Shown here piece by piece: positions 50,988 to 59,196 of a DNA stretch of 64,000 nucleotides. How positions within the stretch are numbered: position 1 is the stretch's first letter; every line of letters starts with the position of its first letter. Source of the DNA: UBA668 sp038234785 (GTDB taxonomy: Bacteria; Actinomycetota; Acidimicrobiia; Acidimicrobiales; Ilumatobacteraceae); contig JBBQTC010000009.1 in NCBI GenBank assembly GCA_038234785.1, positions 1-64,000 on the forward strand. The letters are read 5' to 3'. A model generated the notes under the pieces. The model ran no database searches. It saw nothing but the letters and a program-made list of their open reading frames with translations, and was not told where the DNA came from. Both the position numbers and the translations under genes were made by a program.

Positions 50988-51849
50988 GCGGGAGCGCCTG
51001 CAACAACTCGTCGCGCAGGGTCTCGGCATCGACGTAGAGGCCGCGCCCGGTGAACCACTCGCAGACGTTGCGACAGTCGCGATCGAGATAGGTGAAACCC
51101 TGCGGATTGCCGACGAGATCGACCGCCTGCGGGAGATCGATCAGCACCAGCCGACCCTCGTGAACGAGGATGTTGTAGGCGGACAGGTCGCTGTGCGCGT
51201 ACCCGGCGAGCGCAAGGGTGAAGAGCACATCTCGCAACTGACCGAACAGGTCGACGGCTTCGGCTCGTTCGGGACGTAGCTGGGCGAGTCGCGGCGCGGC
51301 CGTCCCATCGGGTTGGCCGATGAACTCCATCATCAGCTCGGTGCCGACGAGCTGGACCGGGTAGGGGACCGCGGCGCCGGCTGACCACAGTCGGGAGAGC
51401 ACCGCGAACTCCGCGATCGCCCATTGACCGGCGATGAGCTCGCGTCCGAACTCGGTGCGGGTGGCCATCGCGCGGTTCTCGCGGCTGCGCCGCATCCGGC
51501 GTCCTTCGAGGTACGTGGCGTCTCGGTGGAACAACCGATGGTGCGAGTCGCGGTAGCGCTTGGCGGCCATGAGGACGGCGCGGTGCTCGGTCGATCGTCG
51601 AACGAGTGAGACGTCGGCCTCCTTGCCGCTCTTGAGCACGCCGAGGTCGGTGTCGATCGCGCCCGGAGCCGTGATGACCCACTCGGGGATCGGCGACGGC
51701 CCATGGCCGGCGTCGGGGTAGGTGGTCCAGTTCGGTTCGTCGTCCTCGGGCAACTCCTGCGGCAACTGGAGGGGGACGGTGGTGGATGAAAGGGGAAACT
51801 CATCGATGTCGTCGTCGAAACGGCGTCGTGAGCGTGGGTGATCGGCCAC
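50980..51849 (-). CDS. RIO-type serine kinase
   Basis: The 289-residue protein kinase-like fold of the RIO family shows the nucleotide loop SGKEADVSLVRRS (near residue 73), the catalytic loop HSDLSAYNILVHEG (HxDLxxxN, near 218) and the metal-binding IDLPQAVD (the RIO IDxPQ motif). The first 60 residues are acidic and probably disordered. In eukaryotes and archaea RIO kinases act in ribosome maturation; the bacterial role is unsettled, but the thrS neighbour and the leader-peptide control fit a link to translation. GTG 51849 has AGGAG 6 nt upstream. Confidence 0.85.
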   Translation of the reverse strand: MADHPRSRRRFDDDIDEFPLSSTTVPLQLPQELPEDDEPNWTTYPDAGHGPSPIPEWVITAPGAIDTDLGVLKSGKEADVSLVRRSTEHRAVLMAAKRYRDSHHRLFHRDATYLEGRRMRRSRENRAMATRTEFGRELIAGQWAIAEFAVLSRLWSAGAAVPYPVQLVGTELMMEFIGQPDGTAAPRLAQLRPERAEAVDLFGQLRDVLFTLALAGYAHSDLSAYNILVHEGRLVLIDLPQAVDLVGNPQGFTYLDRDCRNVCEWFTGRGLYVDAETLRDELLQALPLR

Positions 51850-51864
51850 GATGGGCTCCTGTGA

Positions 51865-51909
51865 GGTCGGTGCGGTTCGGAGAAACGCGGCACCGACTCG
51901 GTCGGTGCC
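51865..51909 (-). promoter_or_regulatory. Switchable hairpin (A/B/C) between leader ORF and RIO kinase
   Basis: In minus-strand order: arm A GGCACCGAC (51909-51901), loop CGA, arm B GTCGGTGCC (51897-51889), a 15-nt spacer, and arm C GCACCGACC (51873-51865). B pairs with A over 9 bp or with C over 8 bp, so the two are exclusive. A begins with the G of the leader stop codon TAG, and C ends 4 nt before the kinase AGGAG. A ribosome at the leader stop would cover A and let B-C form next to the ribosome binding site. Confidence 0.6.
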
Positions 51910-51950
51910 TAGGTGGAAACGGGGGCGCGGAACACGGAGGCGATGGTCAT
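51909..51950 (-). CDS. Thirteen-residue leader peptide before RIO kinase
   Basis: The ORF MTIASVFRAPVST is preceded by AAGGAGGC, one of the two or three best ribosome binding sites in the window, 7 nt before the ATG. It ends exactly where a 9-bp hairpin begins. There is no run of one amino acid. A possible -10 TACGTT (52008-52003) lies upstream on the minus strand, with a weak -35. Confidence 0.6.
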   Translation of the reverse strand: MTIASVFRAPVST

Positions 51951-52033
51951 GACACTGCCTCCTTTCTCACGCGCTCGTGGCGCACCGGACCTGACGAACG
52001 GGAACGTATCGCGTCAATCCGGGCTGAGCCAGC

Positions 52034-52039
52034 TAATTT
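52034..52039 (+). promoter_or_regulatory. -10 box for HIT gene (leaderless)
   Basis: TAATTT ends 6 nt before GTG 52046. Confidence 0.45.
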
Positions 52040-52045
52040 CGACGT

Positions 52046-52552
52046 GTGACTCAACTCGACCGCATCTGGAACGGATGGCGTGCGCAGTACGTCAACGAGG
52101 CGGGTGCCGGGTCGCCGGATGCCCAGGGCAGCGTCTTCACGCAGATCCTGCAGTCGGGGCTCTCCGACGAGGACGCCCACATCGTGCACCGCGGCCCACT
52201 CACCTTCGTCATCCTCAACGCGTTCCCCTACACGTCGGGTCACCTGATGGTGCTCCCGTACCGACAGGTGGCCGCGCTGGAAGATCTCACCGAGCACGAA
52301 GCGACAGAGCTGTGGTCGACGGTCACGACGGCGGTGGTGGCGGTGAAGGCGGCGTACCGGCCAGGCGGGGTGAACGTCGGCATCAACCTCGGCCGAGCCG
52401 CCGGTGGCAGCGTGAGTGAACACCTGCACGTCCACGTGGTGCCCCGATGGTCGGGTGACGGGAACTTCATGACCTCCATCGCCGAAGCGCGGACACTTCC
52501 CGAACCATTGTCGTTCTCAGCGGCGAAGGTGCGCGAGGCGTGGCCGTCATGA
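52046..52552 (+). CDS. HIT family nucleotide hydrolase/phosphorylase
   Basis: The 168-residue histidine-triad protein shows FVILNAFPYTSGHLMVLPYR and the catalytic HLHVHVVPRWSGD (HxHxH). Mycobacteria carry a HIT-type Ap4A phosphorylase immediately after thrS (Rv2613c, recalled from memory), so Ap4A cleavage is a fair guess. The arrangement here (thrS, RIO kinase inserted on the other strand, HIT) preserves that neighbourhood. It is followed by a GNAT gene with ATGA overlap. Confidence 0.88.
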   Translation: MTQLDRIWNGWRAQYVNEAGAGSPDAQGSVFTQILQSGLSDEDAHIVHRGPLTFVILNAFPYTSGHLMVLPYRQVAALEDLTEHEATELWSTVTTAVVAVKAAYRPGGVNVGINLGRAAGGSVSEHLHVHVVPRWSGDGNFMTSIAEARTLPEPLSFSAAKVREAWPS

Positions 52553-53040
52553 GCGTCGTCGTGCGTCGCACTCACCCCGGGGACGATCTCGGCCGGGCGG
52601 GCGCGGTCGTGCAGGCCGCGTACTTCGCCCTGCCTGACTATCCCCGCGATGCCTATTACGACGCCGTGCTCGGCGACGTCGACGGTCGCGCCCACGAAGC
52701 CGTGGTGGTCGTCGCGCTGATCGACGATCGCATCGTCGGGTGCCTCACCTACATACCCGACCACCACAACCCGCACGCGGAGTTCGACGACCCCAAGGCG
52801 GCCAGCTTCCGCTACTTCGGTGTCGATCCTGCCGTGCAGGGCCAGGGAGTGGGAGAGGCGATGGTGCAGTGGTGCATCCACGAGACCAAGCGCACGCATC
52901 ACCGGCGGCTGCGGATTCACACCCTCGAGTCGATGCCGGCGGCGCAGCGGATGTATCTACGGCTCGGTTTCGAACGTGACCCCGAGCACGACGAGGACTG
53001 GGACGGCATCACGGGCCTTGCCTTCGTACTGCACCTCTAG
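52549..53040 (+). CDS. GNAT family N-acetyltransferase
   Basis: The 163-residue protein has the GNAT core: IDDRIVGCLTYIPD, FRYFGVDPAVQGQGVGEAMVQW with the acetyl-CoA loop QGQGVG (near residue 101), and LRIHTLESMPAAQRMYLRLGF. The acceptor is unknown. ATG 52549 within ATGA was chosen over GTG 52540 because it overlaps the HIT stop, the coupling pattern of this chromosome. Confidence 0.85.
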   Translation: MSVVVRRTHPGDDLGRAGAVVQAAYFALPDYPRDAYYDAVLGDVDGRAHEAVVVVALIDDRIVGCLTYIPDHHNPHAEFDDPKAASFRYFGVDPAVQGQGVGEAMVQWCIHETKRTHHRRLRIHTLESMPAAQRMYLRLGFERDPEHDEDWDGITGLAFVLHL

Positions 53041-53063
53041 ACCGGGCGTGTGAGACTGGCCGC

Positions 53064-54038
53064 ATGCGCGCCGTCGTCCTTCAGTCCCATGGTGGTCCCG
53101 AAGTGCTCACGATCGTCGACGTCGACGATCCGGTGCCCGGGCCCGAGGAGGTACTCGTGCGCGTCGCGGCGACGGCACTGAACCGCGCCGACCTGCTGCA
53201 GCGGATGGGGCTCTATCCGGATCCTCGGGGCCGCGTCCCGGAGATTCCGGGGCTCGAGTTCGCCGGCACGGTCGCTGCCGTCGGCGAGCGGGCGAGCATG
53301 TGGTCGGTCGGTGATCGGGTGATGGGCATCGAGGCGGGCGGTGCCTACGCGGAGTTGATCACGACGCACGAGCGACAACTGCTCGCCGTGCCCGCCGGAC
53401 TCGACATCGTCGATGCGGCGGCGATCCCCGAGGTCTTCCTCACCGCGTGGGACGCGCTGGTGCTCCAAGGTGGGCTGACGACCGGCCGGTGGGCGCTCGT
53501 GCACGCCGGCGCCAGCGGGGTCGGCACTGCTGCCATTCAGATCGCGAAGGCGATCGGTGCCCGCATCGCGGTCACGTGTTCGGCGGGCAAGGCGGATCTG
53601 TGCACGGAACTCGGTGCCGACCTCGTGCTGGACCGCTCGCCGCACGACTGGTTGGCCGATGCCCTCGCGGCCGTGCCCGGCGGCTTCCACACCGTGCTCG
53701 ACGTGATCGGGGGCGACGAAGTCGACCGCAACCTGCAGGCGGTCGCCGTGAAGGGCACCATCGTGCAGGTCGGATTGATGGGCGGGGGACGAACTCCCGT
53801 GAACGTCGGTCTGCTGCTGGGCAAGCGCGCCACGTGGGTGGGGACGACACTGCGGACGCGCCCGTTGGAGGAAAAGTTGGCCGTGACTCGCCGCTTCGCT
53901 GCCGAGATGCTGCCCCGCTTCGACGATGGAGCCCTGCGGCCGGTGATCGACAGCCGCTACCCGCTCGCGGAGATCGCCGCCGCGCACGCGCACATGGAGG
54001 CCAACGCCAACGCCGGCAAGATCGTCGTCACCCTGTAG
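53064..54038 (+). CDS. Quinone oxidoreductase-like medium-chain dehydrogenase (zinc-free)
   Basis: The 324-residue NADPH-dependent MDR protein begins MRAVVLQSHGGPEVLTIVDV, then NRADLLQRMGLYPDP, PGLEFAGTVAAVG, and the nucleotide loop ALVHAGASGVGTAAIQIAKAIGA (near residue 152). The zinc ligands of alcohol dehydrogenases are absent. It resembles the PIG3/QOR subgroup. A weak -10-like GAGACT lies 6 nt before the ATG. The inverted repeat at 54054-54108 follows its stop and may end transcription. Confidence 0.87.
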   Translation: MRAVVLQSHGGPEVLTIVDVDDPVPGPEEVLVRVAATALNRADLLQRMGLYPDPRGRVPEIPGLEFAGTVAAVGERASMWSVGDRVMGIEAGGAYAELITTHERQLLAVPAGLDIVDAAAIPEVFLTAWDALVLQGGLTTGRWALVHAGASGVGTAAIQIAKAIGARIAVTCSAGKADLCTELGADLVLDRSPHDWLADALAAVPGGFHTVLDVIGGDEVDRNLQAVAVKGTIVQVGLMGGGRTPVNVGLLLGKRATWVGTTLRTRPLEEKLAVTRRFAAEMLPRFDDGALRPVIDSRYPLAEIAAAHAHMEANANAGKIVVTL

Positions 54039-54053
54039 CCGTCCCCCGTCCCG

Positions 54054-54108
54054 CGCTTCATGTCATGGCTCGAGGCAGAAATCCGACCATGCAGGATGAC
54101 ATGAAGCG
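54054..54108. repeat. Inverted repeat, 13-bp arms, sibling of the 9511 element
   Basis: CGCTTCATGTCAT (54054-54066) pairs with 54096-54108; the 29-nt centre contains cagaaatccg. The outer TTCATGTCAT and its complement also bound the element at 9511-9563, and both lie just after a gene. It sits between two convergent genes. Confidence 0.75.
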
Positions 54109-54142
54109 GGTGGGTGGGTGCGGGTGCCGGTGCCGGGGCGGG

Positions 54143-55684
54143 TCAGCGGACCTTGAACTTGATGGTGTGGTACCCGGTGGCGCCGTCGGGGGCGACAGGG
54201 GTGCGCTCCTCGGTCTGGGTCTCGCCGGTCTTGTCGGTGGCACGGACCTCGACGGTGTAGTCGCCCGTCGGAGCGTTCCAGTCGAGGACCCACTGGCGCC
54301 ACGCGTCGTCGGACACGTCCGATGCCAGGCGGGCCGCCTGCCAGTCGCCGCCGTCGATGCGGACCTCGACCTTCTCGATGCCGCGGTGCTGTGCCCACGC
54401 GACTCCGGCGATCTTCTGCGCACCGGCCTCGATCGTCTTGCCGTTACGTGGGACGTCGATGCGTGACTGGGTCTTGATCGGTCCGAGTCGTCCCCAACCC
54501 CGAGGCACCCAATAGCCCTGTTGGTCCCAGGTGGTCAGCTCGATCTTGGACAGCCACTTGGTGGCACTGACATAGCCGTAGAGGCCGGGGACGACGAGAC
54601 GCGCCGGATAGCCGTGCTCCAGGGGCAGGGTGGCGCCGTTCATCCCGACGGCGATCATCGCATCGCGACCGTCGAAGGCCGCCTCCACAGGGAAGCCGCA
54701 GGTCCAACCGTCCTGGCTGGTGCTGTAGACCTGCTCGGCACTGTCCTGCACGCCCGCCCGGTCGAGGATGTCCTGCAGCAGCACGCCACGCCACACGGCG
54801 TTGCCGATGTAGGGGCCGCCCACGTCGTTCGACACGCAGCAGAGCGTGACGACGCGCTCGACCTGAGGCATTGCGAGGAGTTCGTCGTAGGTGAAGCTGT
54901 AGGGCGAATCGACCATGCCGGTGATCTCGCACTTCCACTTCCCTGCGTCGACCCGCGGGAACGACAGCGCGGTGTCGATGCGGTAGAAGTCCGAGTTCGG
55001 CGTGACGAACGGCGAGGTCGGGCTGAGGGTCGCCGCGTCCGGCACCGGTGCGATCGTGTCCACGCCGCCGCCGGTGGGAAGCGGGACCTTGGTGGCCTCG
55101 CGGATGTCGGCGATCCGGCCGTTGTCGAGCGCCCGCGCCACTCCACCTGCTGCTGCGGCGGCGATCGTGGCCGCGCCGCTCGTCACGAGGAACCGGCGGC
55201 GATCCCAGCCGAGTGGCGCCTTGGAAGGCCCAGGAGTCTCGATCTGGTGGGGCTGGAGCGCCCGGTGGAGGACCACGCCGCCGACCAGTGCACCGAGCAG
55301 GCTCGGTACTGCAGCGCCGGCGCTCTCGCCGGGACGGTGCATCGCAGCCGCCGCGCCCACGAGCCCGAACACGCCGAAGCCGACCATTCCGACGATCGGC
55401 CGACGTACCGAGGCGATCCCGAGACCGACCGCGGCGACGGCAAGGATGCTGATGATCCCGACACGTAGGGCGAGCTTGTCGTTCGACCCGAAGGTGTCGA
55501 TGGCGAACTGTTTGACCCACCGTGGTACCCGGTCGATGACCTCACTTCCGACGGCATCGATGGGTGAGACGACGTCGGTGATCGAGGCCACGAGCATGCC
55601 CGTGGTGACGGCGAGCGCGCCGGAGACGAAACCGGCGGTGGCGCCGATCGATCTGCTCGGGGTGTCGGGCTGTTGGCTGTTCAT
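54143..55684 (-). CDS. Membrane molybdopterin oxidoreductase (sulfite-oxidase fold) with internal Tat motif
   Basis: The 513-residue protein has four hydrophobic helices (about 15-35, 70-92, 97-115, 122-140), then GWDRRRFLVTSGAATIAAAAAG, a Tat RRxFL motif before a fifth helix (near 160), and an extracytoplasmic Moco domain with the probable Mo-ligand Cys in VVTLCCVSNDVGGPYIGNA (near 285) and LEHGYPARLVVPGLYG, plus a C-terminal Ig-like dimerisation domain. Five-helix molybdoenzymes using Sec for helices 1-4 and Tat for helix 5 are known in actinobacteria. The substrate is unknown. ATGA overlap with the histidine kinase upstream makes it the third gene of that operon. Confidence 0.87.
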   Translation of the reverse strand: MNSQQPDTPSRSIGATAGFVSGALAVTTGMLVASITDVVSPIDAVGSEVIDRVPRWVKQFAIDTFGSNDKLALRVGIISILAVAAVGLGIASVRRPIVGMVGFGVFGLVGAAAAMHRPGESAGAAVPSLLGALVGGVVLHRALQPHQIETPGPSKAPLGWDRRRFLVTSGAATIAAAAAGGVARALDNGRIADIREATKVPLPTGGGVDTIAPVPDAATLSPTSPFVTPNSDFYRIDTALSFPRVDAGKWKCEITGMVDSPYSFTYDELLAMPQVERVVTLCCVSNDVGGPYIGNAVWRGVLLQDILDRAGVQDSAEQVYSTSQDGWTCGFPVEAAFDGRDAMIAVGMNGATLPLEHGYPARLVVPGLYGYVSATKWLSKIELTTWDQQGYWVPRGWGRLGPIKTQSRIDVPRNGKTIEAGAQKIAGVAWAQHRGIEKVEVRIDGGDWQAARLASDVSDDAWRQWVLDWNAPTGDYTVEVRATDKTGETQTEERTPVAPDGATGYHTIKFKVR

Positions 55685-56879
55685 GAGTGCTCCTTCGGGG
55701 GGAACCAGAGGCGGATGTCGCCGCCCGGCCCGTCGCCCAACCACGCCCGGCCGCCGTGCTGTTGCACGAGCGCCCGAGTGATGGCGAGGCCCAGGCCGGC
55801 GTGACCGGTACGAGTGGTACGGGCAGGGTCGGCGCGAGTGAACGGGTCGAATGCATGGGCGCGGAAGTCGGCCGGAAAGCCCGGGCCGTCGTCGAGGATG
55901 CGCACCGAGACGCCACTTGCGTCGGAGGTGACGAAGAGGTGGACGTTGCCGTCGGTCGGGCAGTGCCCGATCGCGTTCTCGATCGGGTTGCGCAGCACGC
56001 GACCGATGTCGAGTGCGGTGGCGTCGACGAAACCCGGCCCGTCGGATGAGAGATGCAGGTGGACCTGGCGCCGCTCGGCCAGGGGAGTGAGGGCTTCGAC
56101 CGCCTCGTGCGCCACCTCGGCGACCGAAACGGTCTCGGTGGCGGTCGGCCTGGCACCCGCTTCGATCCGCGCGTACTCGACGAGTTGATCGAGCAGCGCC
56201 TCCACGTTGACGAGTTCGTTGCCGATGATGCCCATGTATCGGTCGGGATCGGTGGCGACACCGTCCTGCAGGCTCTCCACGGCCGCCCGGATGGCAGCGA
56301 GCGGGGTGCGCAGGTCGTGGCCGACGCTGGTGAAGAGCATCTGTCGCGCGGCGCCGAGTCGCTCGCGTTCAACGGCAGCATCGTGCAGCGTCGACACCAT
56401 CTCGTCGATGGCGGTGGCCGTGCGACCGACCTCGTCGACCCGCCGGATCCCGGTGCGCACGGTGAGATCACCGGCAGCGACCTGTTCGGCCACCTCGCCG
56501 AGGCGAGCGATGTCGCGAGCGAGTGGACGGGTGAGCTGGGTACCGACCACCAGAGCGATCCCGCACGACAGGATCAACACCACCAGGAACAGCCGATAGT
56601 CGTGCGACGACAGGAACATCGCGTTCGAGGCAGCGGAGGTGGTGACTGCACCGAGGGCCAATGAGCACAGCCCGACCACGAGCGCGGCGCCGGCGACGCT
56701 CGCCCGGCTCGAGACCCACCGGCGCAGCAGCGGGACGAGGGCAGCGGCCACCACGGCCGGAGCCGCGAGGATGATGATGAGGTGCAGTCGTTCGTCCCCG
56801 TTCGGTGGTTGCAGGAGCACTTCGGCGAGGACGATGGCACCGAGCACCAGCCCGGTCAACCACAGCAGCAGGCGGGCGC

Positions 56880-56883
<4 letters not shown>
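55681..56883 (-). CDS. Sensor histidine kinase
   Basis: The 400-residue membrane kinase has about four hydrophobic segments in the first 115 residues with little extracytoplasmic loop, a HAMP domain (about 118-170), the H box SVGHDLRTPLAAIRAAVESL (His near residue 192), N box RVLRNPIENAIGHCP, and the ATP lid motifs DDGPGFPADF and GHAGLGLAITRAL. It forms a pair with the upstream OmpR-type regulator (ATGA overlap) and is itself overlapped by the molybdoenzyme gene, so all three are one operon. A sensor without a large external domain may detect a membrane or redox signal; this is inference. Confidence 0.92.
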
Positions 56884-57575
<692 letters not shown>

Positions 57576-57583
57576 CGCCGCAC

Positions 57584-57612
57584 ACCATACGGAGGATGCG
57601 AACCCCTGTGAA
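57584..57612 (-). promoter_or_regulatory. Promoter of the two-component/molybdoenzyme operon
   Basis: A minus-strand -35 TTCACA (57612-57607), a 17-nt spacer and -10 TATGGT (57589-57584), 8 nt before the ATG. This is one of the clearest promoters in the window. Confidence 0.65.
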
Positions 57613-57685
57613 TGGATGTGCGGGAGAGTTTCGTGGATGTTTCTCGGTCCGTCGCCCCACCGAAAGGCCTGCATCTGATCATCGT

Positions 57686-57716
57686 GGTGCGAAGGGCAAC
57701 CCTGTTCCTTCGCACC
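57686..57716. promoter_or_regulatory. 10-bp perfect inverted repeat before the lipoprotein/thioredoxin operon
   Basis: GGTGCGAAGG (57686-57695) and CCTTCGCACC (57707-57716) are separated by 11 nt; the half-sites are about two helical turns apart. It lies 23 nt before the GTG of the lipoprotein, inside the divergent promoter region, so it could be an operator or an mRNA hairpin. Confidence 0.6.
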
Positions 57717-57739
57717 GACCCGACGAACTGGAGACCTCC

Positions 57740-57904
57740 GTGAACGTTCCCCACCGCCTGATCCTGCTGCCCTTGCTCGCTGTGAGCACGATGAGCATCG
57801 CCGCCTGTGGCAGCGACAGCACCGACAGCCCGGCCACCCCGACCACCGACGCGATGATGACCGACACCACCGACGCGATGATGACCGACACGACGGGCGG
57901 CTGA
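57740..57904 (+). CDS. Small lipoprotein with Thr-Asp-Ala-Met-Met repeats
   Basis: This 54-residue protein begins VNVPHRLILLPLLAVSTMSIA and has lipobox SIAAC (Cys near residue 23), then a short mature part, GSDSTDSPATPT followed by two copies of TTDAMMTD and a final TTGG. The mature chain is only about 32 residues, rich in Thr, Asp and Met. A metal-binding role for the Met-Met pairs is possible but untested. GGAG lies 6 nt before the GTG. It is co-directional with the thioredoxin-like gene 3 nt downstream. Confidence 0.65.
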   Translation: MNVPHRLILLPLLAVSTMSIAACGSDSTDSPATPTTDAMMTDTTDAMMTDTTGG

Positions 57905-57907
57905 CCG

Positions 57908-58528
57908 ATGAGCGCCAAGGCCCGGTGGGCAACGCTCGCCGTGCTGCTGGTGGGTGCGGTGGTCGCCGTGTCGGTGAGCCACCGCACCCGACCGGATCAG
58001 GTGTCGGGCGCGGCGGGTGACGCCGTGCGCCCTGTCGTGCTCGAGCAGGACCTCCCGGTGCTCGATCCCGGACCACTGCCATCGGTCGCCGGAGCGACAG
58101 GCTGGATCAACACCGATCCGCTGACGAGTGCATCGCTGCACGGATCCGTCGTACTGGTCGACTTCTGGACGTTCGGTTGCATCAACTGCCAGCACACGCT
58201 GTCGCACGTCAAGGCGTGGTACGCGAGATATGCAGCGGATGGACTGGTGGTCCTGAGTGTGCACACCCCGGAGTTCTCCTATGAGGCCGACCCGGCCAAT
58301 GTGCAGGACTACGTCACCCGCGAGGGCATCACCTATCCCGTCGCACTCGACCCCGAGATGGCGGTCTGGCACGCGTGGGACAACCATGCGTGGCCGGGCT
58401 TCTACCTCTACGACACCGACGGGCGGTTGCGCCTGCAGCACCTGGGTGAGGGGCGATACGACATGACCGAGGACTCGATACGGGCGCTGCTCGGGGTCGA
58501 CCCGGCAAGCCCCCGAGCCGACGTGTGA
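57908..58528 (+). CDS. Membrane-anchored thioredoxin-like protein (TlpA/redoxin type)
   Basis: The 206-residue protein has one N-terminal helix (about 7-24) and a periplasm-side thioredoxin fold with the active site FWTFGCINCQHTLSHVKAW (CINC, near residue 94), SVHTPEF, VALDPEMAVWHAWDN and WPGFYLYDTDGRL. The CcdA-like transporter encoded next (GTGA overlap) would supply electrons from cytosolic thioredoxin. The pair probably keeps an exported thiol or methionine substrate reduced; the lipoprotein upstream is a candidate partner. Confidence 0.87.
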   Translation: MSAKARWATLAVLLVGAVVAVSVSHRTRPDQVSGAAGDAVRPVVLEQDLPVLDPGPLPSVAGATGWINTDPLTSASLHGSVVLVDFWTFGCINCQHTLSHVKAWYARYAADGLVVLSVHTPEFSYEADPANVQDYVTREGITYPVALDPEMAVWHAWDNHAWPGFYLYDTDGRLRLQHLGEGRYDMTEDSIRALLGVDPASPRADV

Positions 58529-59196
58529 GTTCCTTCCCCCTCGCGACGGTCGCCCTCTACGGCGCCGGGGTGACCGCATCGGTGAGCCCCTGTGTCCTGC
58601 CGCTGGTGCCGGGGTATCTCGGTGTGCTCGCCGACGCCGACGGACGGCCGGGGCGGGGAGGACGTGTGGCCATCTTCGCTGCCTCGGCGGTGGCGACCTT
58701 CGCCCTCCTCGGTTCGCTGGTGGCCGCCTTCGGATCGGTGGTGCACACGACCGTCGCCTTGCAGCGGGTTGCCGGCGCGCTGCTGCTGGTGTGCGCGGCA
58801 GCGGCTCTGGCGACCCACTTCGGGCGGCTGCAGGGAACCTGGCGGGTGCCGGTCGCGATTCCGGCGTCGCCCGTGCCGCGCGCGGTCGCGCTCGGTGTCG
58901 GCTGTGGCGCCGCGTGGACGCCGTGCGTCGGTCCCTTGCTGGGTGCGGCCTTGACCGCGGCCGGCGGCGTCGGCTCGGTGTCGCGCGGCGCCGCGCTGCT
59001 CGCCGCGTTCGGATTCGGTGTGGTGACGCCGCTCATCGCGATCGCGATCCTGCCGCTGCCGCGCGTGCCGGCGTCGTGGCGTCGCATCGGACGCGCGGCA
59101 AATCTCGCGACTCCCGCGTTGCTGGCCGTGGTCGGCCTCGTGTTGCTCTTCGGGTGGTACGGCCCGCTGGTTCAGCGGTTGCCGACGGGCACGTAG
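58525..59196 (+). CDS. CcdA/DsbD-type thiol-disulfide transmembrane protein
   Basis: The 223-residue protein has six predicted helices and the two conserved membrane cysteine motifs, SVSPCVLPLVPGYLG (near residue 23) and AWTPCVGPLLGAAL (near 134), that relay electrons across the membrane. Start is in a GTGA overlap with the thioredoxin-like gene. The 3' end overlaps the convergent citrate synthase gene by 25 bp, including both C-termini. Confidence 0.9.
   Translation: MSSFPLATVALYGAGVTASVSPCVLPLVPGYLGVLADADGRPGRGGRVAIFAASAVATFALLGSLVAAFGSVVHTTVALQRVAGALLLVCAAAALATHFGRLQGTWRVPVAIPASPVPRAVALGVGCGAAWTPCVGPLLGAALTAAGGVGSVSRGAALLAAFGFGVVTPLIAIAILPLPRVPASWRRIGRAANLATPALLAVVGLVLLFGWYGPLVQRLPTGT

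Noticed and set aside
52012..52017. Minus-strand TTGACG as -35 for the RIO leader transcript
   Set aside because: At 16-18 nt spacing no acceptable -10 follows; TACGTT at 52008-52003 is a better -10 but has a poor -35, so the promoter is left undefined.
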